The translations under genes and the position numbers were made by a program. Under the pieces are notes generated by a model. It ran no database searches and was not told the DNA's origin. It saw only the letters and a program-made list of their open reading frames with translations. A stretch of DNA of 64,000 bases, taken from positions 1-64,000 of the forward strand of contig CAJURK010000002.1 in NCBI GenBank assembly GCA_910588745.1, given 5' to 3'. Origin of the DNA: an uncultured Dorea sp. (GTDB lineage Bacteria > Bacillota > Clostridia > Lachnospirales > Lachnospiraceae). Below are positions 17,661-26,106 of this stretch, in pieces (within the stretch, counting starts at the first letter, position 1; each line of letters opens with the position of its first letter).

Positions 17661-18940
17661 TTTATAAGAGAGTAATTCCATGTATATTTATCGACGCGGG
17701 AAAAGCGGTGAAATGGTTTGATGATAAAACGGTACTTACGGATGACGTGGTCACGTTAGCCAGGTATTACAGCGAGCATGGAGCGGACGAACTGTTGGTT
17801 TTTGATCTGTCGGATTCGGACGAGGAACATGACGAGTCGATCACGCTGATGAAAAAAATCAATCGGGTTATCCGGATTCCTATGATTGCCGGAGGAAATA
17901 TCAGGCGTCAGGAGGATGTGAAGAAGATTCTTTACACGGGAGCGAAGCGGGTTCTGATTAATTTTTCAAAAAAACACAGTGTGAGTATGATGGAAGAGGC
18001 CGCTCTGCGGTTCGGAAAGGAAAAGATCGCGGTATCTCTGAATGATTTTGATACCCTGTTCAAGCACCAGCACGCGATCAATGATCACTGCAGTGAGATT
18101 GTATTTATGCATCGGCTGGATTTGGATTCTGTTATGAATACCACGGAGATTCCCTGCGTGATTTTGACCGATACCATGGACGAACCGGAGTTGTTCCGAA
18201 TCCTGAAGTGTCCGGGGGTCAGGGGCTTGTCCGGAAAATATGTGAGTCAGACCGATATGGAATTTAACAGGTTTAAAGAGAAGTGCGAACAGGAAGAGAT
18301 TCCCATGACTTCTTTTGAAAGCATCATGGAATTTTCGGAATTCAAGCTGAACGCGGACGGTTTGATTCCGGTTATCGTACAGCAGTATAAGACTCAAGAG
18401 GTTCTGATGATGGCTTATATGAACAGGGAAGCCTTTTACGCCACCATTAAGACCGGCAAGATGACGTATTTCAGCCGCAGCCGGCAATGTTTGTGGGTGA
18501 AGGGAGAGACCAGCGGTCATTATCAATATGTGAAGTCCCTGACCATAGACTGCGATAAGGATACGCTGTTAGCCAAGGTAGAGCAGGTGGGAGCGGCCTG
18601 CCATACCGGAAACGAAACCTGTTTTTTCCAGCCGATTGTGGGAACGGATTTCGACGAGAGGAATCCGCTGCGGATTTTTGAATCTCTTTATGAAACCATT
18701 GAAGACAGGAGGAAGAATCCCAAGGAAGGCTCCTATACCAACTACTTATTTGACAAAGGGATTGATAAAATTCTTAAGAAAGTGGGAGAGGAGGCGGCGG
18801 AGATCATCATTGCCGCAAAGAATCCGAATCCTGAAGAGATTAAGTATGAGATGGCGGATTTTCTGTATCACGCCATGGTGCTAATGGTTGAACGCGGAGT
18901 AGACTGGGAAGATATTGTCAGAGAGCTTGCCGACAGGTAA
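17657..18940 (+). CDS. hisIE: HisF-like domain fused to HisI (PRA-CH) and HisE (PRA-PH)
   Basis: A 427-residue three-part protein. Residues about 213-320 are phosphoribosyl-AMP cyclohydrolase (MTYFSRSRQCLWVKGETSGH, ending in the zinc-binding region GAACHTGNETCFF). Residues about 330-427 are phosphoribosyl-ATP pyrophosphohydrolase (KVGEEAAEIIIAAKN, YEMADFLYHAMVLM). The first roughly 210 residues resemble a HisA/HisF half-barrel (VIPCIFIDAGKAVKW, MIAGGNIRRQEDVKK, GAKRVLINF), but the first catalytic Asp of HisF (in the CLDV motif) is replaced by Phe. The domain is therefore probably not an active cyclase and may be structural or regulatory. I chose the start at 17657, which overlaps the hisB stop, over an in-frame ATG at 17621. 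Confidence 0.9.
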   Translation: MIYKRVIPCIFIDAGKAVKWFDDKTVLTDDVVTLARYYSEHGADELLVFDLSDSDEEHDESITLMKKINRVIRIPMIAGGNIRRQEDVKKILYTGAKRVLINFSKKHSVSMMEEAALRFGKEKIAVSLNDFDTLFKHQHAINDHCSEIVFMHRLDLDSVMNTTEIPCVILTDTMDEPELFRILKCPGVRGLSGKYVSQTDMEFNRFKEKCEQEEIPMTSFESIMEFSEFKLNADGLIPVIVQQYKTQEVLMMAYMNREAFYATIKTGKMTYFSRSRQCLWVKGETSGHYQYVKSLTIDCDKDTLLAKVEQVGAACHTGNETCFFQPIVGTDFDERNPLRIFESLYETIEDRRKNPKEGSYTNYLFDKGIDKILKKVGEEAAEIIIAAKNPNPEEIKYEMADFLYHAMVLMVERGVDWEDIVRELADR

Positions 18941-18985
18941 TGGGCATAAACGGGTAAGTTTCGGCATAGATTTATGATATAGGCT

Positions 18986-19025
18986 AAGCCTTGGGCCTTA
19001 TTTTACGTAAAGGCTAAGGCTTTGA
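18986..19025 (+). terminator. Probable his-operon terminator hairpin
   Basis: AAGCCTTGGGCCTTA (18986-19000) pairs imperfectly with TAAAGGCTAAGGCTT (19008-19022) around a short loop, 45 nt after the hisIE stop. The following T run is short (TTTGAG), so termination may be partial and the next two genes could be read through. Confidence 0.5.
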
Positions 19026-19057
19026 GATATCAGGAAAAACATATAGGAGGCATATCT

Positions 19058-19354
19058 GTGAACCAGTCAGAAAAGAGAAGGAAAGAGCTGTTGGAATCTG
19101 CCAGGGCGATGTACCGGGATAACCGCGTACCTCCGGCCGTGCATCCCAGATACGGTAATATATACGCGGAGCTGTACGGAGAGGAGGCGCCGGCAGGAAG
19201 TCTGGGGCTTAGGGTAATTTTATGCTGTATTCTGTTCGCTGCATTTGTCATGATGGATTATAAGGACATGCAGATTGCCCAGGTGAGCAGTCAGATGGTA
19301 ACACAGACGATTGAATCAGATTCCGAACTTGCGGAGGCATGGAATGATCTATAA
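19058..19354 (+). CDS. Small single-pass membrane protein of unknown function
   Basis: A 98-residue protein translated from a GTG at 19058, with AGGAGG 7 nt upstream; the in-frame ATG at 19022 has no such site. A basic, Arg-rich N-terminal region (SEKRRKELLESARAMYRDNR) is followed by one hydrophobic segment (about residues 51-67, VILCCILFAAFVMM) and an acidic tail outside. Topology and gene order suggest a small membrane-bound partner of the downstream lipoprotein, 33 nt away. I recognise no family. Confidence 0.7.
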   Translation: MNQSEKRRKELLESARAMYRDNRVPPAVHPRYGNIYAELYGEEAPAGSLGLRVILCCILFAAFVMMDYKDMQIAQVSSQMVTQTIESDSELAEAWNDL

Positions 19355-19387
19355 AGGAATAAAAGGAAAGAAAAAGAGGACAAACCA

Positions 19388-20482
19388 ATGAAAAAGAAAG
19401 GACTGATCCTTCTGTCGGGCATAATGCTTTTGGGAGCGCTGTCTGCCGGCGGATGTGAAAAAAAGGAAGCTGCGGACGACTATCTTGGACGTTATATTAC
19501 GAGAGCCAAAGAATCCGAAGGGGAACTGGAAAGCGTTCTTGAGGACGGTATCGTACAGGTAAAAGAGGACGAGGAATATGTGATTGATTTTCCGGAGGAA
19601 TTGAAAAAGCCATATGAAGCGTTTCTTCAAGAGGCGTTAAAACAGGTGCAGTTTGAACTGAATAAGGCGGATAAGGAATCGGAGGACACTTATTTGGTAA
19701 GAGTTACCTATGAACCCTTAGATATTGCTTCGGTTACACAGGCCATTAATGAGGAATATGCGAAGAATATCGCGTCTACAGACCTGACTACAGAGGCGAA
19801 GGTTCTGATTGAGAAAGATATCGAGCTTTTAGCGTCGGCAGACAAACAGCAGAAGAAATCCCAAACGATTCAGGTGAAGAAATCCGGGGATACTTTTGAA
19901 ATTGAAGAAGAGGATGTGAAGGAGCTTCTAAAATCAGCCCTTCCCGGGTATATGGCGCCTTATACGGCTGTTGCAGGCGTGTTTGATATGCGTGATTTTA
20001 TCCAGGCCTATTTAGACGCCAGCTTTAAAGGGGAAACGGAGAGGTATCAGCTCCATACGGGGCAGACTGCCGAGGAGGCGGCTGCGGGGTATGAAGAATC
20101 TTTTTCTGAATTCCGGCTGGACGAGCTTTCCGACGAACAGAACGACCGGCTAATGAATGCAATGAAGGCGATTTTTAAGAACTGTCAGTATTCGGTAGGT
20201 ATTACCAAAATGAATACACTGACAGAATATGTATTTGATATGACAACTAAGCCGAATACAAGTATCTTAAATGCGGTGGATGAGCTGAACGCGGGCGTTT
20301 ATTACAGCCAGGAGGCAGTAAACGAAGCGTGTTTGGAAATATATGAAAAATACGCCGCGCAGCCGACCTATGACGAAGAGAAAACGATTACGGTTACCTG
20401 GAATGCGTTCAAAATGTTGAGCGATCAATTGGACGACGCAGAGTATAACAATATGCTGAATGCGATTATCCCAACAGAATAG
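19388..20482 (+). CDS. Putative lipoprotein of unknown function
   Basis: A 364-residue secreted protein. It has a basic N terminus (MKKKG), a hydrophobic core and a lipobox-like LSAGGC, so Cys23 is probably lipidated and the protein anchored to the outer face of the membrane. The mature part is acidic and mostly helical, and contains LDIASVTQAINEEYAKNI and a region resembling the repeat unit of DUF5105-type lipoproteins; I treat that similarity as weak. It follows the small membrane protein and ends at a bidirectional terminator. Confidence 0.75.
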   Translation: MKKKGLILLSGIMLLGALSAGGCEKKEAADDYLGRYITRAKESEGELESVLEDGIVQVKEDEEYVIDFPEELKKPYEAFLQEALKQVQFELNKADKESEDTYLVRVTYEPLDIASVTQAINEEYAKNIASTDLTTEAKVLIEKDIELLASADKQQKKSQTIQVKKSGDTFEIEEEDVKELLKSALPGYMAPYTAVAGVFDMRDFIQAYLDASFKGETERYQLHTGQTAEEAAAGYEESFSEFRLDELSDEQNDRLMNAMKAIFKNCQYSVGITKMNTLTEYVFDMTTKPNTSILNAVDELNAGVYYSQEAVNEACLEIYEKYAAQPTYDEEKTITVTWNAFKMLSDQLDDAEYNNMLNAIIPTE

Positions 20483-20500
20483 AAAGTATGTTGAAAAATA

Positions 20501-20555
20501 AAAAGAGGGCGCCGCTCAATCATGTGATTTGATGATTTTGCGCCGCCTTCTTTTT
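20501..20555. terminator. Bidirectional terminator between the lipoprotein and MCP genes
   Basis: AAAAGAGGGCGCCGC (20501-20515) pairs imperfectly with GCGCCGCCTTCTTTTT (20540-20555). A-rich sequence on one side and T-rich on the other make it functional in both directions. It sits between two convergent genes (stops at 20482 and 20565). Confidence 0.75.
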
Positions 20556-20564
20556 GCGTGGATT

Positions 20565-22271
20565 TTATGAACGGTTCATTCCGGTTTTTAGCTTGAATCT
20601 TCCTACTAAGCTCTTCATAAGCTGAGACTGGCTGGAAAGTTCTTCGCTGGCAGCCGCGCTTTCTTCGGCGGTTGCAGAATTGGTCTGTACAACACTGGAA
20701 ATCTGATCGATTCCCATGGTGATCTGAGAAACGGCAGACGCCTGGTTGCTGCTGGCTTTGGAAATCTGAGCAATGATATCAGTCATCTCGGTGACTCCAT
20801 TTACAGCCTGGATGAGGGACTGAGCCGTCTCGTCGGCAATCTGGGTTCCGTTTTCTACTGCCTTGAGAGAATTCTCAATCAGCGCGGAAGTGTTTTTGGA
20901 TGCTTCCGCACTCTTGCTTGCCAAATTCCGTACTTCATCGGCTACCACTGCGAACCCTTTTCCGGCGGATCCTGCCCGGGCAGCTTCGACAGCGGCATTC
21001 AGAGCCAGTATATTAGTCTGGAATGCAATATCTTCGATGGTCTTAATGATCTTTCCGATTTCATTGGAGCAGGAACTGATATCGCTCATTGCTTGTATCA
21101 TATGCTGCATTTTCTCGTTGCTGGTATTCATCTCGGCGCTGACCGTGTCGGCCATGGTATTCGCTTGCTTTGCGCTGTCCGCATTTTCTTTTACTTTTTC
21201 CGAAATCTCATTGATGGTGGCTGCGAGTTCCTGGACGGAACTAGCCTGCTCGGTGGCTCCTTGGGAAAGCGCCTGCGCGCCGTTGGATACCTGATCGGAA
21301 CCGTTTGCCACCTGCACGGAGCTGTTGCTGATCTGGAGCAGGGTATCGTTGAGCTTGTCGGCAATACCGCGGAAGGATACAAGCAGCGGATAGAAGCCGC
21401 CGGTATATTCTTCTTCACAGATGGAATCTACAGTAAAATCTCCGGCCGCCATTTTTGCAAGAAATTTGTTTTCATCGTCAATAATAACCTGAAGTTTCCG
21501 GATAAGACGGCGTACCTGTTCGGCGAGAACGCCCAGCTCATCCTTAGAGGTATAGGAAATCTCGATGTCTAAATCTCCCTGAGCCATCCTGGTAGCGGCC
21601 TGTTCGATTTCTGAGATTGGAAATTTGATCAGCCTTATGATTACAAAGGAGAAGAATACGCCTACAAGGATGATCGCAATGATAATCCCGGCCATCAGGA
21701 ATACGGCGGTACGGTACAGGGACGCGCTGTATTTTGCCGCTTCATCGCTTCCTTCCGTGTTGTATGTAATGATATCGTTAAAAGCGCCGTTCAGTGAATT
21801 ATACAGTTCGACGCACTCTCCTTCGAGAATTGCGCGCGCTTCTTCGGTGCGGTTCTGTTCCGCCAGTGAAATCATTTCTTCGTCCAACGCTAAATACTGG
21901 GTCCAGAAATTCATAGCGGCGTCATAGTAGCTCTGTTCATCCTTGTCAATTAATCCTTCGTACTTTGATAACAGCGCGGACATTTCCGCTTTTTCGCTGT
22001 CAAGGTACTGCAGACTGGATTTTTCTACTTCATCAGAGATGGCGGTCAGATATCCCAACTCGTTCAGACGGATATTGGACAGCGTGCCAGCCATATCTCT
22101 TGCAGTATCAATACTGGGAAGCCAGCTTGTAGTCATGTCTGTAGTTTCTTCATTTAGCTTTCCCATCAGAACAAATGACATACCTCCAATGATCAGCATG
22201 CCAAGCAGCGCGACTCCGATAAGAATGTAGAGTTTTAATCTGATTTTTAAATTACGTATGTAGTTGATCAT
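20565..22271 (-). CDS. Methyl-accepting chemotaxis protein (4HB sensor, HAMP)
   Basis: A 568-residue transmembrane chemoreceptor. From the N terminus: TM1 (about 12-35), a roughly 150-residue helical extracellular sensor resembling 4HB_MCP, TM2 (about 185-207), a HAMP domain (ISEIEQAATRMAQGDLDIEI), and a long cytoplasmic signalling coiled coil. The hairpin tip FQTNILALNAAVEAARAG is followed by GKGFAVVADEVRNLASKSAEAS, the site that contacts CheA and CheW. I chose the ATG at 22271 (MINYIRNLKIRLKL) because AAGGAG lies 9 nt before it; an in-frame ATG at 22292 has a poor site. The ligand is unknown. No flagellar or che genes are in the window. Confidence 0.9.
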   Translation of the reverse strand: MINYIRNLKIRLKLYILIGVALLGMLIIGGMSFVLMGKLNEETTDMTTSWLPSIDTARDMAGTLSNIRLNELGYLTAISDEVEKSSLQYLDSEKAEMSALLSKYEGLIDKDEQSYYDAAMNFWTQYLALDEEMISLAEQNRTEEARAILEGECVELYNSLNGAFNDIITYNTEGSDEAAKYSASLYRTAVFLMAGIIIAIILVGVFFSFVIIRLIKFPISEIEQAATRMAQGDLDIEISYTSKDELGVLAEQVRRLIRKLQVIIDDENKFLAKMAAGDFTVDSICEEEYTGGFYPLLVSFRGIADKLNDTLLQISNSSVQVANGSDQVSNGAQALSQGATEQASSVQELAATINEISEKVKENADSAKQANTMADTVSAEMNTSNEKMQHMIQAMSDISSCSNEIGKIIKTIEDIAFQTNILALNAAVEAARAGSAGKGFAVVADEVRNLASKSAEASKNTSALIENSLKAVENGTQIADETAQSLIQAVNGVTEMTDIIAQISKASSNQASAVSQITMGIDQISSVVQTNSATAEESAAASEELSSQSQLMKSLVGRFKLKTGMNRS

Positions 22272-22366
22272 GTTTCCGGTCTCCTTATTCATTACTTATT
22301 TTTCCTGTTCGTAACGACCATTCCATCTTCATTTGTAAAAGATCCTTATTGTTACGTAATACAGTA

Positions 22367-22395
22367 ATTATATCGGCCAAATTAGAAAATTTGAT
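22367..22395 (-). promoter_or_regulatory. Possible promoter of the first MCP gene
   Basis: On the minus strand TATAAT (22367-22372) is overlapped by GCCGATAT (22370-22377), close to the flagellar sigma -10 consensus GCCGATAA. The -35 region is poor for either sigma factor. If real, the MCP can be transcribed separately from the upstream MCP and SBP genes. Confidence 0.3.
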
Positions 22396-22420
22396 AAGCA
22401 GAATATAAAATTTTAAACGG

Positions 22421-24007
22421 CTATAGATCTGCAAATACATCCATTTGCTTTTTTAACTCATCTACGATTTCCCTGTTAATATCCATGCGGTGCGTGATGT
22501 CGGACATGTCTTCAACCAGGCTTCTGGTACTGTCTGCAACGCCAGTGATTCCTGCGGCGCCTTCGTCGATTGCTTTTGTGATGCTCCCGATGGAATCGGC
22601 AATTTCTATCATAGAATGTCTTAGATGTTCCGTCCGGACGTTAAAAGCGTCTATCATATCTTTTACGTAATCGGCATCTTCTTTGTACTGTTTGCCGGAA
22701 TGGACAAATTCCTGAAATTCTGTCAGAATGGTTTCATTCAGATAGTCGGCCATATCCTGCGAATGTCTGGAAAGGTTATGGACGGCGTTTGTTACAACCT
22801 TGTTTACGTCCTGTATGCGCTTGGCCGTTTCTCCGCAGGAATCCGCCAGTACTTTAATTTCTCTTGCAACGACGGCAAAGCCTTTGCCCGCGTCGCCGGC
22901 CCGCATTGCTTCTACCGAAGCGTTGATCGCGATTAAATTTGTGTTGGAAGAGATGGCTACGATATCCTTTGTCAGGCTGTTGACCTGATCCACGCTTTTG
23001 CTGTTCTCGATAGCTTCGGTCAGTACTTCCAAAATATCAGAGGCTTTTCTTCTGATAGACTCTGTGTTGGTCTGGGCGGATGCTTCCAGTTCATTGGCCC
23101 GGGTTTTCATGGCAGAAGAGTATTCCGTAATCGCGCCGCATTCTTCCGCCATATGGTGAACATCTTCTTTGATGTCTGCCGCGCTGCTGTTAATATTAGA
23201 AGCATTGCTTGCGACTTTTTGGATGGCTCCGGACAAAGAGTCTGCTAAAGCGGACAGTCCGATGGCGCTTTTACCCGAAGTACGGGTACGCTTTAACACT
23301 TCTCCGGCTACGGAATCAAGCTTTTCGGAACTTTCCTGCAGGGTACTGACCGTACCGCGGATAGGGGTAATCACATACTGCCGGATGATCCGGATTGCCG
23401 CGAGTACCAGTATTAGGCATGTCACGATTGACGCTGCCGCAATGATCAGTGAAATAATATAGACCGTCATCAGTTTTTTTCTGGCGCTTTCCGTCCGGGC
23501 GCTGACAGCGGCATAAAGTTCTTCGGTACTGCTTTCTATCGCGTCGCCGAAAACCGCCACATCCCCATTTGCAATTGCATAGGCTTCTTGGGTCTTACTG
23601 TCCGCGCTTGCGCATACAAGATAAACGAGCGCGTGTTTAAAAGAATCATAGTTCTCTAGAAGCCGGGTATAAATTTCCTTCTCGTCTCCAGCGACATAAC
23701 CGCTGTATTTTTCCAAGTTTTCTTCTAGAATCTTTTCTTCTTCCTTGATCTGTTCTACAACGGTAATCATTGTATTATAGTCTGTGGCGACAATATGGGA
23801 CAGAGCCATTTTGTGGATATTAATGGTGGAATAGCGTATATTCTGTAATGTCTGTGAGGTCACCATATCGTTGTCTACGATATTCGACGCGTTGGAATTA
23901 ACGTTATTGATGCTGAAAACAGACAAAACGTTTGATATCAGCGCCACAACGCCTAGAAGTATAATAGGAAGAACCAGACGCTGTTGTATACTAAGCTTAT
24001 TTTTCAT
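22421..24007 (-). CDS. Methyl-accepting chemotaxis protein (second, divergent)
   Basis: A 528-residue chemoreceptor with TM1 at about 9-30, an extracellular helical sensor of about 150 residues, TM2 at about 183-207 (VYIISLIIAAASIVTCLILV), and a cytoplasmic signalling domain. The tip reads SSNTNLIAINASVEAMRAG followed by GKGFAVVAREIKVLADSCGE, recognisable but more diverged than in the neighbouring receptor, and the region after the tip is short. It lies directly downstream of the solute-binding lipoprotein gene (35 nt), so this receptor is the likeliest partner of that protein. Confidence 0.88.
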   Translation of the reverse strand: MKNKLSIQQRLVLPIILLGVVALISNVLSVFSINNVNSNASNIVDNDMVTSQTLQNIRYSTINIHKMALSHIVATDYNTMITVVEQIKEEEKILEENLEKYSGYVAGDEKEIYTRLLENYDSFKHALVYLVCASADSKTQEAYAIANGDVAVFGDAIESSTEELYAAVSARTESARKKLMTVYIISLIIAAASIVTCLILVLAAIRIIRQYVITPIRGTVSTLQESSEKLDSVAGEVLKRTRTSGKSAIGLSALADSLSGAIQKVASNASNINSSAADIKEDVHHMAEECGAITEYSSAMKTRANELEASAQTNTESIRRKASDILEVLTEAIENSKSVDQVNSLTKDIVAISSNTNLIAINASVEAMRAGDAGKGFAVVAREIKVLADSCGETAKRIQDVNKVVTNAVHNLSRHSQDMADYLNETILTEFQEFVHSGKQYKEDADYVKDMIDAFNVRTEHLRHSMIEIADSIGSITKAIDEGAAGITGVADSTRSLVEDMSDITHRMDINREIVDELKKQMDVFADL

Positions 24008-24042
24008 GGGGTTTACAAATCCTTTCTATCGTTGTACCGCGT

Positions 24043-25272
24043 TTATCTTGAGACGACGCCTTCCGTCATTTGATTTAACTGTCTTTGCAGGTCTTCGCCG
24101 GATGGATTGCCAGCCGCCATATTTCCTGCAAATAGGGAAACAGGATCCCAGAATTTCCCGCCGATTCGCTGAAGCTGGGAAAATTCCGACTGTTCTAGAA
24201 GAGCGGAAATCGCGGGAGACTGCTGAATCTCTGCCGAATCCGCAACGTTTTTGTTCGCAGGGCCTTGTCCGCGCATCTCAAACCGGAGTTTTTGATTTTC
24301 CTCGCTGGTAATCCACTCTGCAAGTTTTGCGGCCCATTCGGGATGACTGGAATATGCGTTTACGCCGATGAGTTTACAGCCGGAAAAGGAGGCCATCTGT
24401 ATCTGTTTGCCGCCGCAGGTGTAAGTAGGCAGCTTAACGGCTCCGGTATCCGCGCCCCACGCTTCTTCAATCGCGACCGCGTTCCAGACGCCGCTGACGC
24501 CGGCGATTACAGAGCCGTCCTGTACTCCTTGAAGAAATTCTGTATCGGTCCGGCTGGCAAAACCAGGACTTGCCGCGATCTGAAGCATGGCCTGGGCAAC
24601 GTCAATCCCCCGAATGTCGCCGTCGGTCTGATTCCAGGTGCAGAAGTTGGTAATGCCGTCATCATTGAGACCTACCTTAAGTCCAGTATTGCCGAAAAAA
24701 GAATATACGTACCATGCCGAGGACCAGTCCATGGCAAACAACCGGCCGTTTGCCGCCGCAGTTTCCAAAATTCCATCCAGCGTTGCTATCTGTTCTTCGG
24801 TAAAATACTGTTTATTATAATAAAGGAAGTATCCGTTATCGGCTGTCAGAGGATATGCGTAGAGCTTATTATTTACGGTTGCCGCATCTACGGCGCTTGA
24901 GAGATTCGCATTCTGAATTCCTTCCGCGTTAGGAATTGGATCTAAAGCTCCCGCAGCCGCTAAGGCATTTAACTGGTCGTCGGCAAAGGTGAAAATGTCC
25001 GCGCCTTCTTCTAGTCCGCTAAGGAGCGCGTCTTTGCATCCCGCTTCCCCCTGTACTTCAAAAGAAATCTGGAAATCCGCCTGATCCCGGTAGGCATTCT
25101 GGAAATTTTGGATCATCGTATTCATCAGTTGGGTGTCTTCTTCGGCGCCCCAGACGACCAGTTCTACTTTTTCCGGCGCAGAACCGTCGGAAGCATTTTT
25201 ATCCGTCTTGCATCCGAAAAGCAGCGCGGCGCATGGAAGACATAAAAATAACCTGCATATACTTTTTTTCAT
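24043..25272 (-). CDS. Extracellular solute-binding lipoprotein, sugar-type, without permease
   Basis: A 409-residue family 1 (MalE-like) solute-binding protein. The signal peptide MKKSICRLFLCLPCAALLFGC ends in a lipobox (LLFGC), so it is membrane-tethered. The mature domain shows VELVVWGAEEDTQLMNTMIQNF at its start, GYFLYYNKQYFTEEQIATLDG in the middle and AAKLAEWITSEENQKLRFE near the end, all typical of carbohydrate-binding members. I chose the ATG at 25272 (AAGGATGG upstream) because the signal peptide starts there; an upstream ATG at 25308 lacks a site. No ABC permease or ATPase is nearby. With two chemoreceptors downstream, a role as a chemotaxis sensor is plausible. Confidence 0.87.
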   Translation of the reverse strand: MKKSICRLFLCLPCAALLFGCKTDKNASDGSAPEKVELVVWGAEEDTQLMNTMIQNFQNAYRDQADFQISFEVQGEAGCKDALLSGLEEGADIFTFADDQLNALAAAGALDPIPNAEGIQNANLSSAVDAATVNNKLYAYPLTADNGYFLYYNKQYFTEEQIATLDGILETAAANGRLFAMDWSSAWYVYSFFGNTGLKVGLNDDGITNFCTWNQTDGDIRGIDVAQAMLQIAASPGFASRTDTEFLQGVQDGSVIAGVSGVWNAVAIEEAWGADTGAVKLPTYTCGGKQIQMASFSGCKLIGVNAYSSHPEWAAKLAEWITSEENQKLRFEMRGQGPANKNVADSAEIQQSPAISALLEQSEFSQLQRIGGKFWDPVSLFAGNMAAGNPSGEDLQRQLNQMTEGVVSR

Positions 25273-25313
25273 TGGTATTCCATCCTTAATCTTTTCTAAT
25301 TTTTTCATTGGAT

Positions 25314-25342
25314 ATTATATCATTTCTGGAAAATCATTGCAA
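25314..25342 (-). promoter_or_regulatory. SigA-type promoter of the SBP-MCP operon
   Basis: Read on the minus strand: TTGCAA (25337-25342), a 17-nt spacer, TATAAT (25314-25319), about 41 nt before the chosen SBP start. Confidence 0.75.
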
Positions 25343-25406
25343 TAAGGCGGGGAAAAGAGGATGAGGCGGCAATTGTAATAAAGTGCGCCGGCGTTTGCTT
25401 TTCTAG

Positions 25407-25435
25407 TTGGCAAACAGATGATAATTGATTATAAT
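25407..25435 (+). promoter_or_regulatory. SigA-type promoter of the V4R-GGDEF operon
   Basis: TTGGCA (25407-25412), a 17-nt spacer and TATAAT (25430-25435), about 115 nt before the V4R gene. It is arranged back-to-back with the SBP promoter 65 nt away, so a shared regulator could act between them. Confidence 0.7.
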
Positions 25436-25550
25436 AAAATAATATTGGTAGAAACAGATAGGAATGGCAGGTGAAGGACATCGATATAATATATGGATTA
25501 GTTACATATGGATTGCTTAGTTAGAATGATAGAAAAGGAAGGGAAACACG

Positions 25551-26087
25551 ATGGAAGACAATATTTTTATGAAAGACAGGAAGGAGCTTAAGCTTTCAGA
25601 CTATATGCAGGCTCAGGAAAACGGCAGGGAAAATCTTGGTGCAGAGATTCCGGTTGCCGTTTACAGATTACTGGAATATTCAATCCGGGAAGAATTAAAG
25701 GAGAAGTTCGGAAAGGAAGAGCAAATTCGCATTTTCCGGAATGCAGGTTACCGGGCCGGGGTTTATTTTGCAGAAAAACATTTGAATCCGTCTCTGGAAC
25801 TGTCTGAATTTACAGCGCAGCTTCAGAAGCGTTTAGAGGAGTTTAAGATGGGGGTACTTCGGATTGAGAAATTAGAAGAAGAGACGGGCAGATTTGTCCT
25901 TACGGTTTCTGAGGATGCCGACTGTTCGGGATTGCCGCTTCTGGGGGAAACGGTCTGTAATTATGATGAGGGATTTTTGGCCGGAATCCTTACTACTTAT
26001 ACGGGCAAGCCTTATGCTGCCACAGAAGTAAACTGCTGGGCTACCGGCGACAGAGTCTGCCGGTTCCGAGCGGATATTAAAGAATAA
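25551..26087 (+). CDS. V4R (4-vinyl reductase-type) domain protein
   Basis: A 178-residue cytoplasmic protein with a C-terminal V4R domain. The domain has the usual closing pattern: Cys125 and Cys136 in ADCSGLPLLGETVC, a glycine-rich YDEGFLAGILTTYTG, then EVNCWATGDRVCRF with Cys162 and Cys170. V4R domains bind small hydrophobic molecules or metal/haem-like cofactors and often act as the sensory part of regulators. The N-terminal residues 1-30 are not conserved. The diguanylate cyclase gene starts 19 nt later, so this is probably the input protein for that enzyme. The start is ATG at 25551, with GAAAAGGAAGGG upstream. Confidence 0.85.
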   Translation: MEDNIFMKDRKELKLSDYMQAQENGRENLGAEIPVAVYRLLEYSIREELKEKFGKEEQIRIFRNAGYRAGVYFAEKHLNPSLELSEFTAQLQKRLEEFKMGVLRIEKLEEETGRFVLTVSEDADCSGLPLLGETVCNYDEGFLAGILTTYTGKPYAATEVNCWATGDRVCRFRADIKE

Positions 26088-26106
26088 CAGGAGGATTATT
26101 ACAGGG

